Shown: positions 18,633-27,763, counted from the stretch's first letter. The stretch is DNA of 64,000 nt from Alphaproteobacteria bacterium HGW-Alphaproteobacteria-18 (GCA_002841155.1 PHEH01000004.1:186001-250000), one strand, 5' to 3'. Made by a program: numbers and translations. Notes: generated from the sequence alone by a model not told the origin.

Positions 18633-18646
18633 TTGATGTGGGTCAA
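18633..18646 (-). promoter_or_regulatory. FNR/Dnr-like box for moaA
   Basis: TTGATGTGGGTCAA matches nine of ten specified bases of the consensus. It lies about 174 bases before the moaA ATG, just beyond the nnrS stop, so a transcript would begin near 18598 with a leader of about 140 bases. Confidence 0.6.
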
Positions 18647-18664
18647 GGCGCCTGGGGCGCCGCA

Positions 18665-19861
18665 TCAAGCAGCTTTGCCGAGCCTCGGCGAAACAAGCCT
18701 CGGGCCATAGACAAAGACAAACCCGAGAAAGGCGCCGGACCAGAGAGCGGACGCAAGGAAGTTTGCGTGCATCTGGTAAGGCTGGTCCAGAAACGGCGCG
18801 GCAACGCGCGCCAGGGCCGCTACGTTCACCAGCCCGTATATGACAAGGGTTCCCGCACCGGCCGTCAAGGCACGCCCGGTATGCCCGAGACTTGAGCGCG
18901 TCATCACAGCCAGGGTCATGACACCAACCGCGCCCGCACCCGCTGCGTGAAGGCCCGCTATGCGAGGCACATGTTCAGGCCAGAGGCCGCTGAGCCCGAT
19001 CAGGACAATTGCAAGCGCCGCCCATGCGTACCCCACATGCAGGACTGTCACCAGCGGCTCGGCCAGCGTGCGCTCCCCGCCCCAGCGCGACAGGCGAACG
19101 CCGTTCAGGATGCCTGCGACCAGCAGCAGGATTGACGAGGCCAACATCCCTCCGAACACGGCCCAGGCCGCGAGCGCTGCGAAAGAGACCGCCAGTGCAA
19201 CTGCATCGATCCGCCCTGCTGCTTCCGGCAGTGGTCCGCCCTGACGGGCAAGCCAGTTGCGCGTAAAACTCGGTGTGATCCGTCCACCGATCAAAAGGAT
19301 CAGAAACAACAAGGTGCCAAGACCTGCCCGAATAGCCGCCTGGGGCAGTCCACCATCATCAAGCGAGATCCAGTGGAATGCGATGTTCGCCAACGCCAGC
19401 AGGCTGACCGCAGCGGCGACTTTGAGATTGCGGGTATTCTGTCCCGCGATCACCTCGCGCCAGATGATTCCCGCGAACAGCACCAGGAAAGCGCTGTCGA
19501 CCATCGCGGGCACCCAGCCCGGCCCTGGCTGGAAGAGCATTGCCGCACGGCCGGCCACCCAGACCGTCACCAATACCATCAGCGGGAGACCGCAGACAGG
19601 CAACCTGCCAGTCCAGTTGGGTACGGCGGTCAGCAGAAATCCCGCAACAATGGCCGACCCGTACCCGAACACCATTTCGTGCACGTGAAACGCAAGGCCT
19701 GCATTCACCGGGAGCGCATCCGGCCCGGCGGCATAGGTGACGATCCACAGCGGAACCGACACCGCGGCCCACAGCGCCCCCAGAAGGAAAAAGGGACGAA
19801 ATCCGAAGCTGAACAGCGCCGGTCCGCGATAGTCACGTACCTGCTGGGATGTAGTGGCCAT
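18665..19861 (-). CDS. nnrS: NnrS family heme-copper membrane protein
   Basis: A 398-residue protein with about 12 membrane segments. Family features are seen in LFSFGFRPFFLLGALWA at the N-terminus, FHVHEMVFGYGSAIVAGFLLTAVPNWTG in two adjoining helices, GGRITPSFTRNW and HAAGAGAVGVMTLAVMTRSSLGHTG. NnrS proteins bind heme and copper and relieve nitrosative stress in nitric-oxide-producing cells. It follows nrdJ by 24 bases and is probably in the same transcript under the perfect FNR box at 22198. Confidence 0.93.
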   Translation of the reverse strand: MATTSQQVRDYRGPALFSFGFRPFFLLGALWAAVSVPLWIVTYAAGPDALPVNAGLAFHVHEMVFGYGSAIVAGFLLTAVPNWTGRLPVCGLPLMVLVTVWVAGRAAMLFQPGPGWVPAMVDSAFLVLFAGIIWREVIAGQNTRNLKVAAAVSLLALANIAFHWISLDDGGLPQAAIRAGLGTLLFLILLIGGRITPSFTRNWLARQGGPLPEAAGRIDAVALAVSFAALAAWAVFGGMLASSILLLVAGILNGVRLSRWGGERTLAEPLVTVLHVGYAWAALAIVLIGLSGLWPEHVPRIAGLHAAGAGAVGVMTLAVMTRSSLGHTGRALTAGAGTLVIYGLVNVAALARVAAPFLDQPYQMHANFLASALWSGAFLGFVFVYGPRLVSPRLGKAA

Positions 19862-19885
19862 GAACCGTTTGTTCCTTTGCTGATC

Positions 19886-22084
19886 TCAGCCGCACTTCGA
19901 GTGGCCACATTCAAGGCAGGTGTCGCAGCCTTCCTTTCGGACGAGAGCCTTCTGGCCGCATTTCGGGCAGCAGGCTGCATCCGGCGACGTGGCGGGCGCG
20001 ACATGATCGTGCATGCCCAGATGTTCTGAGACGATACGTCCGATGGCCGCCGGCAACGATGGGACATAGCGTCCGTCCATGAACGCGCCGCCCTGCGGAT
20101 CGAACACCGCCTGAAGCTCTTCAGCGACAAAGCCCACATCGCCGCCCCGCCGGAACACGGCGGAGATCATGCGGGTCAATGCAAGTGTCCAGGCATAATG
20201 GTCCATATTCTTCGAGTTCACGAAAACTTCGAACGGCCTGGGTCCCTGCCCGTCGTCCGCGTCATTTATGGTCACATAGACGGCATGCGCACTCAGCGGC
20301 CATTTCAGCTTGTAGGTCGCGCCCTCGAGCCGTCTCTCGCGCGGCGACAAGGCGTTCTCTGTTGAAACCTTCGCCGCACTTGCCGGCGCTGGTGCGCTGA
20401 CAGACAGGACAGACCCGGTAATCGCGTTGGGACGATAGGTCGTCAGCCCCTTGCAGCCAATCTGGTAGCCCTGGAGATATACGTCCTTGAACGCATCAAA
20501 GGAGATTTCGGCGGGACAATTCACGGTCTTCGAAATTGAGCTGTCGATAAATCTCTGGGCGGCGGCCTGCATCCTGAGGTGATCATCCGGCGTGAGCGTC
20601 TGCGCGCTCACGAAGATTTCGTCCGGCAACGGATAGTCCGCACGGGTCCTGCGCCATTCTGACAAGGCATAATCAGTGACGGGCTCTTCCCGCCGGGTAC
20701 CGTCGCCCTGCAAGACCTTGCGGGTATAGGAAAAGGCAAAGACCGGCTCGATACCGGACGATACATTGTCCGCGAGCAGCGATGTCGTTCCGGTGGGCGC
20801 AATCGACGTCAGGCAGCCATTGCGCAGCCCGTTTTCTGCGATCAGCGCCCGCGTCTCCTGATCGAGAGAGAGAAGGTTTGGCCGGTCGAGGACGGCGCTG
20901 TCATAGAGCGGATAGCGTCCCTTTTCTGCCGCGAGGTGGGCCGAGGCGCGATAGGCGGCACGTTTTACGGTTCCCAGCCAGAGCTCGGTCAGGGCTACAG
21001 CCTCATCTGATCCGTAGGCAGCGCCGCAGAAGATGAGCGCGTCGGCAAGGCCGGTTACGCCGAGCCCGATACGTCTCTTGCTCCGGGCCTCCTTCGCCTG
21101 CGCGTCCAGAGGATACCGGGAAATGTCGATCACATTGTCGAGGAAACGCACCGCCGTCGCGGTGATCTCTTCCAGGGTCTCCGCAGATATACCCGCATCC
21201 GGCTCGAAGGGTGAACCCACAAGCCTTGCCAGGTTGATCGATCCCAGCAGGCAGGCGCCATAGGGCGGCAACATCTGCTCGCCGCAGGGATTGGAGGCGG
21301 CAATCACCTCGCTGCCCGCGAGATTGTTAAGGGCGTTCACACGGTCGACAAAGATGACGCCGGGTTCGGCGGCATCGAAGGTCGCCTTCATCAACCGGTC
21401 CCAGAGTTCGGAAGCGGGCAATGTCCGGTAAGGCGTTCCTTCAAATACGAGGTCCCAGGTCTCGCCCCGCTCGAGTGCCTCCATGAACGCGTCGGTAACG
21501 AGAACGGACAGGTTGAAGTTCCGGAACCGCGTCCCATCCCGTTTGGCATCGATGAAGGATTCGATATCCGGATGGTCGATCCTCAGACATCCCATCATCG
21601 CGCCGCGGCGCTGCCCGGCGGACATGATGGTCCGGCACATCGCATCCCACGTATCCATGAACGACAGGGGACCGCTTGCCTGTGCACCGACGCCCTTCAC
21701 CGGAGCGCCTGACGGGCGGATCGTCGAGAAGTCCATCCCCACACCGCCGCCCTGCTGCAGCGTGACTGCCGCTTCGCGCAGGTGTTCGAAGATGCCGGAA
21801 AGGTTGTCTGGAAGCGTTCCCATGACAAAACAATTGAAAAGGGTCACGTTCCGCGCCGTGCCGGCGCCAGCAAGAATGCGTCCGGCAGGGATGAACCGAA
21901 AGTCGTCGAGCGCCGCGCGAAACCGCGCGCGCCAGCGTTTACGGACTGCCGGCTTTTCAGCGCCGGCGACAGCATTCGCGACCCGGTCGAGTGTGGCCGA
22001 AAGGTCGGCATCTTCACCCGCCTCGGAGCGGAAGCGGTATTTCTTGTCCCAGATCTCCTGAGCGAGCGGTGTATCGAAGGGCAT
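19886..22084 (-). CDS. nrdJ: Class II (adenosylcobalamin-dependent) ribonucleotide reductase
   Basis: A 732-residue oxygen-independent enzyme that makes deoxyribonucleotides with vitamin B12 coenzyme. Visible features are LFNCFVMG (an active-site redox cysteine), NPCGEQ (the radical cysteine with flanking Asn and Glu), GLGVTGLADAL, APTGTTS, and a C-terminal CPKCGQKALVRKEGC then CLECGHSKC zinc/redox tail. No class I or III genes are near. The perfect TTGAT-N4-ATCAA site upstream suggests it supplies DNA precursors when oxygen is low. It appears cotranscribed with nnrS. Confidence 0.95.
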   Translation of the reverse strand: MPFDTPLAQEIWDKKYRFRSEAGEDADLSATLDRVANAVAGAEKPAVRKRWRARFRAALDDFRFIPAGRILAGAGTARNVTLFNCFVMGTLPDNLSGIFEHLREAAVTLQQGGGVGMDFSTIRPSGAPVKGVGAQASGPLSFMDTWDAMCRTIMSAGQRRGAMMGCLRIDHPDIESFIDAKRDGTRFRNFNLSVLVTDAFMEALERGETWDLVFEGTPYRTLPASELWDRLMKATFDAAEPGVIFVDRVNALNNLAGSEVIAASNPCGEQMLPPYGACLLGSINLARLVGSPFEPDAGISAETLEEITATAVRFLDNVIDISRYPLDAQAKEARSKRRIGLGVTGLADALIFCGAAYGSDEAVALTELWLGTVKRAAYRASAHLAAEKGRYPLYDSAVLDRPNLLSLDQETRALIAENGLRNGCLTSIAPTGTTSLLADNVSSGIEPVFAFSYTRKVLQGDGTRREEPVTDYALSEWRRTRADYPLPDEIFVSAQTLTPDDHLRMQAAAQRFIDSSISKTVNCPAEISFDAFKDVYLQGYQIGCKGLTTYRPNAITGSVLSVSAPAPASAAKVSTENALSPRERRLEGATYKLKWPLSAHAVYVTINDADDGQGPRPFEVFVNSKNMDHYAWTLALTRMISAVFRRGGDVGFVAEELQAVFDPQGGAFMDGRYVPSLPAAIGRIVSEHLGMHDHVAPATSPDAACCPKCGQKALVRKEGCDTCLECGHSKCG

Positions 22085-22197
22085 GGCAGTCGTCCTTGTC
22101 TTCTGAAGTCAACGGACGGTCAGGCTTCCTGATTCTGTGCGGCTGGCGGAACGCTGCGCGCTCCAAAGACGCTCGCAAAATAATCAGAAAGCCGGAT

Positions 22198-22211
22198 TGA
22201 TGATGATCAAG
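22198..22211 (-). promoter_or_regulatory. Perfect FNR/Dnr box for nrdJ-nnrS
   Basis: TTGATGATGATCAA is an exact match to TTGAT-N4-ATCAA. Its centre is about 120 bases from the nrdJ ATG, leaving room for a class II promoter and a leader of about 79 bases. Confidence 0.75.
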
Positions 22212-22232
22212 GTGAGCCTTGAAAGGCACGCA

Positions 22233-22610
22233 TCATCCGCCGCCTACAGCGCCTTTCGTATAGGTGGCGAGATCAAAATAGTCGCGCCAGATCCTGATCT
22301 TCCCATCCTGCATCTGGAACACGCCGCAGCAGGGCAGATCGACAGAGCGCTCACCGAGTTTCGTTCGGTCCAGCCGTTCTGCGATGACTATATCGCCTGA
22401 GGCGACCAAGGTCAGAATCTCCCACTCGGTGGCTGTCCAGCCTTTGAGAAAATTCGCAATGAAGACTTTCAGCGCGGCGCGTCCCTGCACGGGCTTGAAG
22501 GGCATATTGTAGTAAATGCCGTCCTCAGTGAAATACCCGACAAGCTCATCCACATCGAGACGCGACCAGGCGGCAATAAAATCGCGGATAACTTCTTCGT
22601 TGTTACTCAT
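22233..22610 (-). CDS. Limonene-1,2-epoxide hydrolase-like protein
   Basis: A 125-residue protein of the SnoaL/limonene epoxide hydrolase fold. The residues that build the epoxide hydrolase active site are all present: Y33 and N35 in YYNMP, R79 and D81 in ERLD, and D110 in WRDYFD. This supports true hydrolase chemistry rather than a generic NTF2-like protein; the substrate is unknown. The ATG has a strong AAAGGAG site. A perfect FNR-type palindrome sits only 16 bases upstream of the start, abutting the ribosome site, an odd place for activation. Confidence 0.8.
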   Translation of the reverse strand: MSNNEEVIRDFIAAWSRLDVDELVGYFTEDGIYYNMPFKPVQGRAALKVFIANFLKGWTATEWEILTLVASGDIVIAERLDRTKLGERSVDLPCCGVFQMQDGKIRIWRDYFDLATYTKGAVGGG

Positions 22611-22625
22611 TCCGATCTCCTTTGC

Positions 22626-22639
22626 TTGATCCGGATCAA
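22626..22639 (-). promoter_or_regulatory. Perfect FNR/Dnr box abutting a ribosome binding site
   Basis: TTGATCCGGATCAA is an exact consensus match lying between the moeA stop and the epoxide hydrolase gene. Because it is 2-3 bases from the Shine-Dalgarno, it cannot sit at -41.5 of a promoter for that gene. A roadblock or repressor role, or an unusual promoter layout, is suggested. Confidence 0.65.
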
Positions 22640-22660
22640 TAAATCCCGCCTGGACGCGCC

Positions 22661-23845
22661 TTAGAACAGCAGTCCCTGAATCGTCTCGCCTGGCTGAAAG
22701 TCACTGTTGCCGGGCGGCTGGCGCAGCAGGAGGTCCGCCTCGAGCAGGCTGGCCTGGCCGGAGGAATCCTGATGGATCAGCGGCATGGCGCGATTGTCCC
22801 TGATCCGTGCCCGGACGAAGGTTTCCCGGTCGCCCGCCGCCGGAAGGGCCGCTGCGAGCGCCCAGCTTTCAAAAACCACGGTTGCCGCTGCATCCCGGCC
22901 TCCAAGGCCGGCAAGGAGCGGCGCGAGAAACAGCCGCGCGGTCACCAGGGCCGATGTCGGATTGCCCGGTAGTCCGAGCACCAGCTTGCCGCCTATCCGT
23001 GCGAGCCAGACAGGCTTGCCGGGTTTGATGGCCACCTTCGGGAAAATATAATCAGGCGGCCCGGCGAACAGGCTGCGGGAGTGATCTCTGTCACCGACCG
23101 ACGCACCGCCGATGAGGATCAGGAGGTCCGCGCCGGCAAGCGCGGCGGCTGCAGCAAGCCGCAGCTGGGCCGGATCGTCGGGGTACATTTCCCGGCTGAT
23201 CAACTGCCCGCCCGCGCTCCTTACAAAAGCGGCAATCGCCGGGGAGATGCTTTCCGGTATGGCGCCAGGGATGCCGCTCGCCTCTCCGGGGACTGCGAGT
23301 TCGTCGCCGGTCGCGAGAATCGCGACCCGCGGCCGGAGATAGACTTTCAGGGGTGACTGGTCGGCGGCGGCGGCGACCGTCAGTGTTCGCCAGTCAAGCT
23401 GGCGGCCGGCCGGAACGAGGATGTCCCCTTCCCGGAAGTCGGAGCCCGCTTCGCGGATGTGGCGTGCTGCTCCGGGGGGGCGAACAATTCTTGCAAGCTC
23501 ACCCTCGCGCTCGACATTTTCCTGGACGATCACCCGGTCGGCGCCAACCGGCACCGGCGCGCCCGTGAATATCCGCACGGCCGTTCCCGGGGCGAACTCG
23601 GCACCTGGCGGGCTTCCTGCCGCCGTCTCGCCGCGTACCGGAAGGGAGAACGGGACGGCGCCGAGGTCTGCGCTTCGCACGGCATACCCGTCCATCGCCG
23701 AGACGTCACACCTCGGCATCGAGAGACGCGCGATGACAGGCTCTGCCAGTATCCGCCCTGCCCCTTCGCCGAGCGGCACGCACTGCGTGCCCAAAGGTAC
23801 CGCGATCTCCACGACCCTTTGAAACGCATCGTCGAAGCTGATCAC
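22661..23845 (-). CDS. moeA: Molybdopterin molybdotransferase MoeA
   Basis: Inserts molybdate into adenylated molybdopterin. The 394-residue protein has the MoeA features [62 protein letters not shown] and [18 protein letters not shown]. The start is GTG at 23845, overlapping the moaC stop by four bases (GTGA). It is the last gene of the moa/moe operon. Confidence 0.95.
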   Translation of the reverse strand: MISFDDAFQRVVEIAVPLGTQCVPLGEGAGRILAEPVIARLSMPRCDVSAMDGYAVRSADLGAVPFSLPVRGETAAGSPPGAEFAPGTAVRIFTGAPVPVGADRVIVQENVEREGELARIVRPPGAARHIREAGSDFREGDILVPAGRQLDWRTLTVAAAADQSPLKVYLRPRVAILATGDELAVPGEASGIPGAIPESISPAIAAFVRSAGGQLISREMYPDDPAQLRLAAAAALAGADLLILIGGASVGDRDHSRSLFAGPPDYIFPKVAIKPGKPVWLARIGGKLVLGLPGNPTSALVTARLFLAPLLAGLGGRDAAATVVFESWALAAALPAAGDRETFVRARIRDNRAMPLIHQDSSGQASLLEADLLLRQPPGNSDFQPGETIQGLLF

Positions 23846-24330
23846 CGGCTTTCCTCTTCCGCCGCCCAGTCACCTGACTTGCCGCCGCTCTTGATTTCAA
23901 GCCGGACAGCCTCGATCACCATACCGCGATCGACGGCCTTGAGCATGTCATAGAGGGTCAGGGCGGCAACAGTCACAGCCGTGAGGGCCTCCATTTCAAC
24001 ACCGGTCTGGCCCTGCGTGCGCACCTCTGCCTGGAGCCTGAAGCCCGGCAAAGCCTCGTCGAGTTTTACGGTGACGGAGACCTTGGACAAGGCGAGCGGA
24101 TGACAGAGCGGGATGAGTTCATGCGTGCGTTTGGAGGCCATGATGCCTGCGAGTTCTGAGGTCGTTATCACGGCGCCTTTCGGCGCCTTGTCGTCGCGCA
24201 CGAGCTGCAGGGTTTCCCTTCGGCAGAGGACGCGGGCGCTTGCGACCGCGCGTCGCTCGGTGACGGTCTTGGCCCCGACATCCACCATGTGGACACGGCC
24301 GTCTTGATCAAGGTGTGTGAGTTCACTCAT
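23842..24330 (-). CDS. moaC: Cyclic pyranopterin monophosphate synthase MoaC
   Basis: Converts the MoaA product to cyclic pyranopterin monophosphate. The 162-residue protein carries [16 protein letters not shown], the active-site segment [32 protein letters not shown] and a late KSGGKSGDW. The ATG at 24330 overlaps the moaB stop by four bases; longer in-frame starts would lie within moaB. Confidence 0.95.
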   Translation of the reverse strand: MSELTHLDQDGRVHMVDVGAKTVTERRAVASARVLCRRETLQLVRDDKAPKGAVITTSELAGIMASKRTHELIPLCHPLALSKVSVTVKLDEALPGFRLQAEVRTQGQTGVEMEALTAVTVAALTLYDMLKAVDRGMVIEAVRLEIKSGGKSGDWAAEEESR

Positions 24331-24872
24331 GGGCAGATCCCCCGGTAGCGGGCGATCTGGCCCACGAGTGAACAGGGTCGATACCGGCTGTCGAACTCGA
24401 ACGCAAAAACATGATCCCACGCATCGCGGCAAGCGCCCGTCGAACCCGGAACACAAAAGATGAAAGTCTCACCGGCCTGCCCTGCAAAAGCGCGCGACTG
24501 GAGCGTGGAAACTCCCACCGTGCCGAGACTGACTGTATGGAACACCACAGAAAATCCATCCATCTCCCGGCTGAAGAGGGGTTTCAGGGCTTCGGGCGTC
24601 ACATCGCGCGGCGAGAAACCGGTGCCGCCAGTTGTCAGGATAACATCAATCCCCGGGTCGGCGATCCAACGGCCGACAACCTGCCGGATTTCGTCAACTT
24701 CGTCCCTGACGATGGCACGCTCAACCAGTGCATGGCCGGCAGCCCTGGCCCGGTCGCAAAGGAGGCCTCCGGACGTGTCTGTCTCCTCAGAGCGCGTGTC
24801 CGAGACGGTGAGCACCGCAATATTCAGCGGATAGAAGGGAAGGCTTTCATCAAGTCCCGGCATCTTTTTCAT
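24327..24872 (-). CDS. moaB: Molybdopterin adenylyltransferase-type protein MoaB
   Basis: A 181-residue MoaB/Mog-fold protein that activates molybdopterin by adenylation in bacteria lacking Mog. The motifs [38 protein letters not shown] and [15 protein letters not shown] bind the pterin phosphate. The start at 24872 has a purine-rich site; a second ATG at 24863 is possible. It overlaps moaE by 14 to 23 bases. Confidence 0.92.
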   Translation of the reverse strand: MKKMPGLDESLPFYPLNIAVLTVSDTRSEETDTSGGLLCDRARAAGHALVERAIVRDEVDEIRQVVGRWIADPGIDVILTTGGTGFSPRDVTPEALKPLFSREMDGFSVVFHTVSLGTVGVSTLQSRAFAGQAGETFIFCVPGSTGACRDAWDHVFAFEFDSRYRPCSLVGQIARYRGICP

Positions 24873-25347
24873 TCCATCTCTCAAGGTCGATAACGTCGCG
24901 TTCTGTAGGTTCGATCCATCGCTCGCCGAATGGACCGAGTTCCCGCTTCCAGAAGATGGCCTCCGACTTCAGCCGGTCCATCAGATACTCGGCGGCCAGA
25001 AACGCTTCCTTTCGATGATCGCTGGTCACGCCCACAAAGACGATGACCTCCCCTGGGGTCATTGCGCCGCAGCGGTGGACGACTGACACCGCGCTCACAT
25101 CAAACCTTTCCAGTCCGGCCCTGGCGATGCGTTGCAGGGAAACCAGCGTCATTCGCGGGTGGTAGTCGAGAACCAGATGGTCAAGCGGTTCTCCCTGCCG
25201 GGTCACGGACCTCACGGATCCCTGAAACGAGACGACGGCGCCATGGCCCGGCGCGCGCAGGCGCAGGTCGTCCAGCCTGGCCGTGACATCGATCGGCGAA
25301 GCGGCAAGCTCCGCGTGCAAATTGTGTTCTGATCTTTCCTGGATCAT
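24850..25347 (-). CDS. moaE: Molybdopterin synthase large subunit MoaE
   Basis: Catalyses sulfur transfer to cyclic pyranopterin together with thiocarboxylated MoaD. The 165-residue protein has GAVVSFQGSVRS, LDYHPRM, VVHRCGAMTPGEVIVFVGV, SDHRKEAF and SEAIFWKRE, where the Lys residues are catalytic in the family. The ATG at 25347 follows a GAGGG site; a TTG two codons earlier is less likely. MoaD lies upstream, with a membrane protein gene between them. Confidence 0.95.
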   Translation of the reverse strand: MIQERSEHNLHAELAASPIDVTARLDDLRLRAPGHGAVVSFQGSVRSVTRQGEPLDHLVLDYHPRMTLVSLQRIARAGLERFDVSAVSVVHRCGAMTPGEVIVFVGVTSDHRKEAFLAAEYLMDRLKSEAIFWKRELGPFGERWIEPTERDVIDLERWNEKDAGT

Positions 25348-25363
25348 GTCCAACCCTCGATGT

Positions 25364-25837
25364 TCAATAAAGTGCGCCGTGAGATCCGAGCACGGCGGCC
25401 AGGACAGTTACCAATGACAAGGTCATAAGAACGAGGTGCCCGCGTTGTACGATTGCCATCGTGCCGCCGGGCTGGCTCTGCATCTGCCGTTGAAACCACT
25501 GGTCGAGGAATAGCGGCTCGAGCACAAAGAGGACTATGCTAAAAACCGCCCAGATCGCCACCATGGCGTGCATCCACCAGAAGGCCGGATCGAGGAACCG
25601 TCCCCAGGCCGCGAGCCGGTGGGTCATGTAGAAACCGGTCAGCCCCGCCAGCGTGACTGAAATCTTTGCCTGCCAGGAAAAAGCACTCTCAATGGCCTCG
25701 AACAGGCGTGCCCGCTCGGTCGGTTCGGCGAGGCGGTGCACGCCGGGGAGCAGGACGAGCGTCACGAACGTGACCCCGCCAATCCAGTGGACAATGGCGG
25801 CAACATGCAGGGCGCGGGCAAGCGTGATATCGAACAC
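25364..25837 (-). CDS. Small integral membrane protein in the moa operon
   Basis: A 157-residue protein with four hydrophobic segments, starting with GTG. It has conserved-looking histidines in ALHVAAIVHWIGGVTF, in WMHAMVAIWAVF and in QRGHLVLMTLSLVTV, a pattern like CopD-type or heme-binding four-helix membrane proteins. Its place between moaD and moaE is unusual. It may be a cytochrome b-like or copper-handling protein linked to denitrification. I do not recognise a named gene. Confidence 0.65.
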   Translation of the reverse strand: MFDITLARALHVAAIVHWIGGVTFVTLVLLPGVHRLAEPTERARLFEAIESAFSWQAKISVTLAGLTGFYMTHRLAAWGRFLDPAFWWMHAMVAIWAVFSIVLFVLEPLFLDQWFQRQMQSQPGGTMAIVQRGHLVLMTLSLVTVLAAVLGSHGALY

Positions 25838-25847
25838 GGGGCTCAGC

Positions 25848-26087
25848 TCATCCTCCAGAGACGGGACTCATGAACGCGACCGTATCGCCTGCCTGGACGA
25901 TATGATCTTCCGTGACAATCTCATCATTGACGGCCGCACGCACGGACCGGTGGAAGATGGCGTCGACGCCGTACTGGCTGGCGAGCAGGGCTCTCAGGCC
26001 GGAGACAGCGAGCCCGTCCATCGCAATATCAACATGCGCTGCTCCGCCAAAAGGCGTCCCGATGCGCCCATGAAACTCTATCTGCAT
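25848..26087 (-). CDS. moaD: Molybdopterin synthase small subunit MoaD
   Basis: A 79-residue ubiquitin-fold sulfur carrier ending in the required Gly-Gly (VSGG). The C-terminal glycine is thiocarboxylated and donates sulfur at the MoaE active site. The ATG at 26087 has an AGGAA site about 8 bases upstream and gives normal length; the longer in-frame extension lies in nnrU sequence and is not credible. Confidence 0.9.
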   Translation of the reverse strand: MQIEFHGRIGTPFGGAAHVDIAMDGLAVSGLRALLASQYGVDAIFHRSVRAAVNDEIVTEDHIVQAGDTVAFMSPVSGG

Positions 26088-26124
26088 ACGTACAATTCCT
26101 TTTACTGGCATGGGCTGAAACGCC

Positions 26125-26814
26125 TCAAAACGGGGGCAGCGGAGAGACGCCGATCGTGGGACGGTGCAGCAGAACAATCCCGCCCCAGACGAAGGGAACA
26201 AGCGTCATCCTTGGCTGCAGGAGCGAGGCCCAGCTCGCCCGGCCCGTCAGGAGGGCGGCAAACGGCACGAAGCTCGTGGCACGGCTGAGGCCGGCCCACT
26301 GCGCCCCGGCCAGCCTGCGGCTGCGTTTTTCCATGGCGAAGATCCCGGCGAGCGAAAAACCCCCGAGGCTGCCAAAGAGCAGAACGTGCGCAAGATCCCC
26401 GTTTGCAATGAGGTGCGCCGCAGACCAGAGCACCAGAGCCCAGAGCAAGGGATGCCGAGTGAGGGCGAGTATACCGGGATGGTCCGGATCGTATAGCCTG
26501 TCCGCACGGCCGCCAAGACTGAAGGGATTGGCGATGGCTGTTCCCCCGACGGCCAGAATGAGCGCGAGGGCCATCAGGGCATTGGCAATCCAGAGCCCCT
26601 GCGGGACCCACAGCCAGAGACCGACAAAGGGCGCCCTGCCGGCGGCAAGGATGAGCCAGGCGAGGAGCGCCAGCGACACGGCGCTGTAGATCGCCAGATA
26701 GGTTCGCCGGCCCAGCGCGGCCGTCAGCCGGACGCGTATGCCGGGCCGGGCGGGCAAAGCGTGACTGGCGAGAAAGACAATCGCTGCCCCCACAAACTCC
26801 GCCCATCCGTTCAC
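26125..26814 (-). CDS. nnrU: NnrU family membrane protein
   Basis: A 229-residue protein with about six membrane segments. Family features are SHALPARPGIRVRLTAALG near the start, TRHPLLWALVLWSAAHLIANGD and HVLLFGSLGGFSLAGI. NnrU is tied to nitric oxide reduction in denitrifiers, although its precise role is unsettled. The GTG at 26814 gives the family N-terminus; an ATG at 26883 would add 23 residues of atypical composition. It leads the moaD-moaE-moaB-moaC-moeA operon. Confidence 0.9.
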   Translation of the reverse strand: MNGWAEFVGAAIVFLASHALPARPGIRVRLTAALGRRTYLAIYSAVSLALLAWLILAAGRAPFVGLWLWVPQGLWIANALMALALILAVGGTAIANPFSLGGRADRLYDPDHPGILALTRHPLLWALVLWSAAHLIANGDLAHVLLFGSLGGFSLAGIFAMEKRSRRLAGAQWAGLSRATSFVPFAALLTGRASWASLLQPRMTLVPFVWGGIVLLHRPTIGVSPLPPF

Positions 26815-26995
26815 CTTGCGTCCGTCCTGATCCGAAACCTGCCCGGAATTGTTAAACCAGCTCAAGGCGATGGGGCATGACATTGATCATCCGGCAGTCT
26901 GCTATTTTCCCGGTCGCCGCCAGACGATTGTAATGGGGAAGCGCCCGCCCTGCCGTTAGGAGTAGACGGGCAGATGCGCGAGGACAGATCGATCA

Positions 26996-27763
26996 ATGCC
27001 AATCGTGCTGACCGCAGCGTTCTTCATCACGGCCATCCTTTATGCGAGCGTCGGCTTCGGCGGGGGCTCGACCTATAACGCCCTGCTTGTGCTCAGCGGC
27101 GCGGACTACCGACTGGTTCCTGCGATTGCGCTCGTCTGCAACGTGATCGTGGTGACCGGCGGCGTCTGGCGGTTTTCGAGGACCGGAGACCTGTCCGCCC
27201 AGCGGCTCGCACCGTTCCTGATGACTTCGGTCCCGGCGGCCTGGATCGGCGGCCGGCTGGCAATCAGCGAGACAACGTTCGTAGGCCTGCTCGGCGCTGC
27301 GCTGCTGATTTCGGGGGTTCATCTTGCCCTGCAGCGGGGAACCCCACAATCCGATCCGGCGTCTCAACCGCGCCGCGTTCCGGCTGTTCTCGCGGCCGGC
27401 ATCGGCGGGGCGATCGGCATCCTGTCAGGCCTGGTCGGCATAGGCGGGGGGATATTCCTTGCCCCGGTTCTTTACTTCCTGCGCTGGGGAAACGCCAAGC
27501 AGATCGCGGCCGCCTGCAGCCTGTTCATCCTGGTCAATTCTCTGTCGGGCCTCGTCGGGCAGGTACTCAAACTCCAGGACCTCGCCCTGCTTTCACTCGC
27601 CCTGCCCTATTGGCCCCTGCCGCTTGCTGTTCTGATAGGTGGCCAGATGGGATCCTGGCTGGCCGGATATCATATCAAGCCCGATATCATCCGTATCCTG
27701 ACCGCCATCCTCATCCTCTATGTCTCGGCGCAGCTCCTGTTGCGATGGGGCGCGATGATATGA
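26996..27763 (+). CDS. TSUP family anion transporter (TauE/SafE)
   Basis: A 255-residue protein with about eight membrane segments and the internal duplication of the family: VGFGGGSTYNALLVLSG in the first half and VGIGGGIFLAPVLYF in the second. TSUP proteins export or import sulfite, sulfoacetate and related anions. It is divergent from nnrU and has no clear FNR site, so a link to nitrate respiration is not shown. Confidence 0.88.
   Translation: MPIVLTAAFFITAILYASVGFGGGSTYNALLVLSGADYRLVPAIALVCNVIVVTGGVWRFSRTGDLSAQRLAPFLMTSVPAAWIGGRLAISETTFVGLLGAALLISGVHLALQRGTPQSDPASQPRRVPAVLAAGIGGAIGILSGLVGIGGGIFLAPVLYFLRWGNAKQIAAACSLFILVNSLSGLVGQVLKLQDLALLSLALPYWPLPLAVLIGGQMGSWLAGYHIKPDIIRILTAILILYVSAQLLLRWGAMI

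Noticed and set aside
26852-26865. Weak FNR-like site TTGAGCTGGTTTAA before nnrU
   Set aside because: Only seven of ten consensus bases match, and the spacing to the likely nnrU start leaves no room for a leader.
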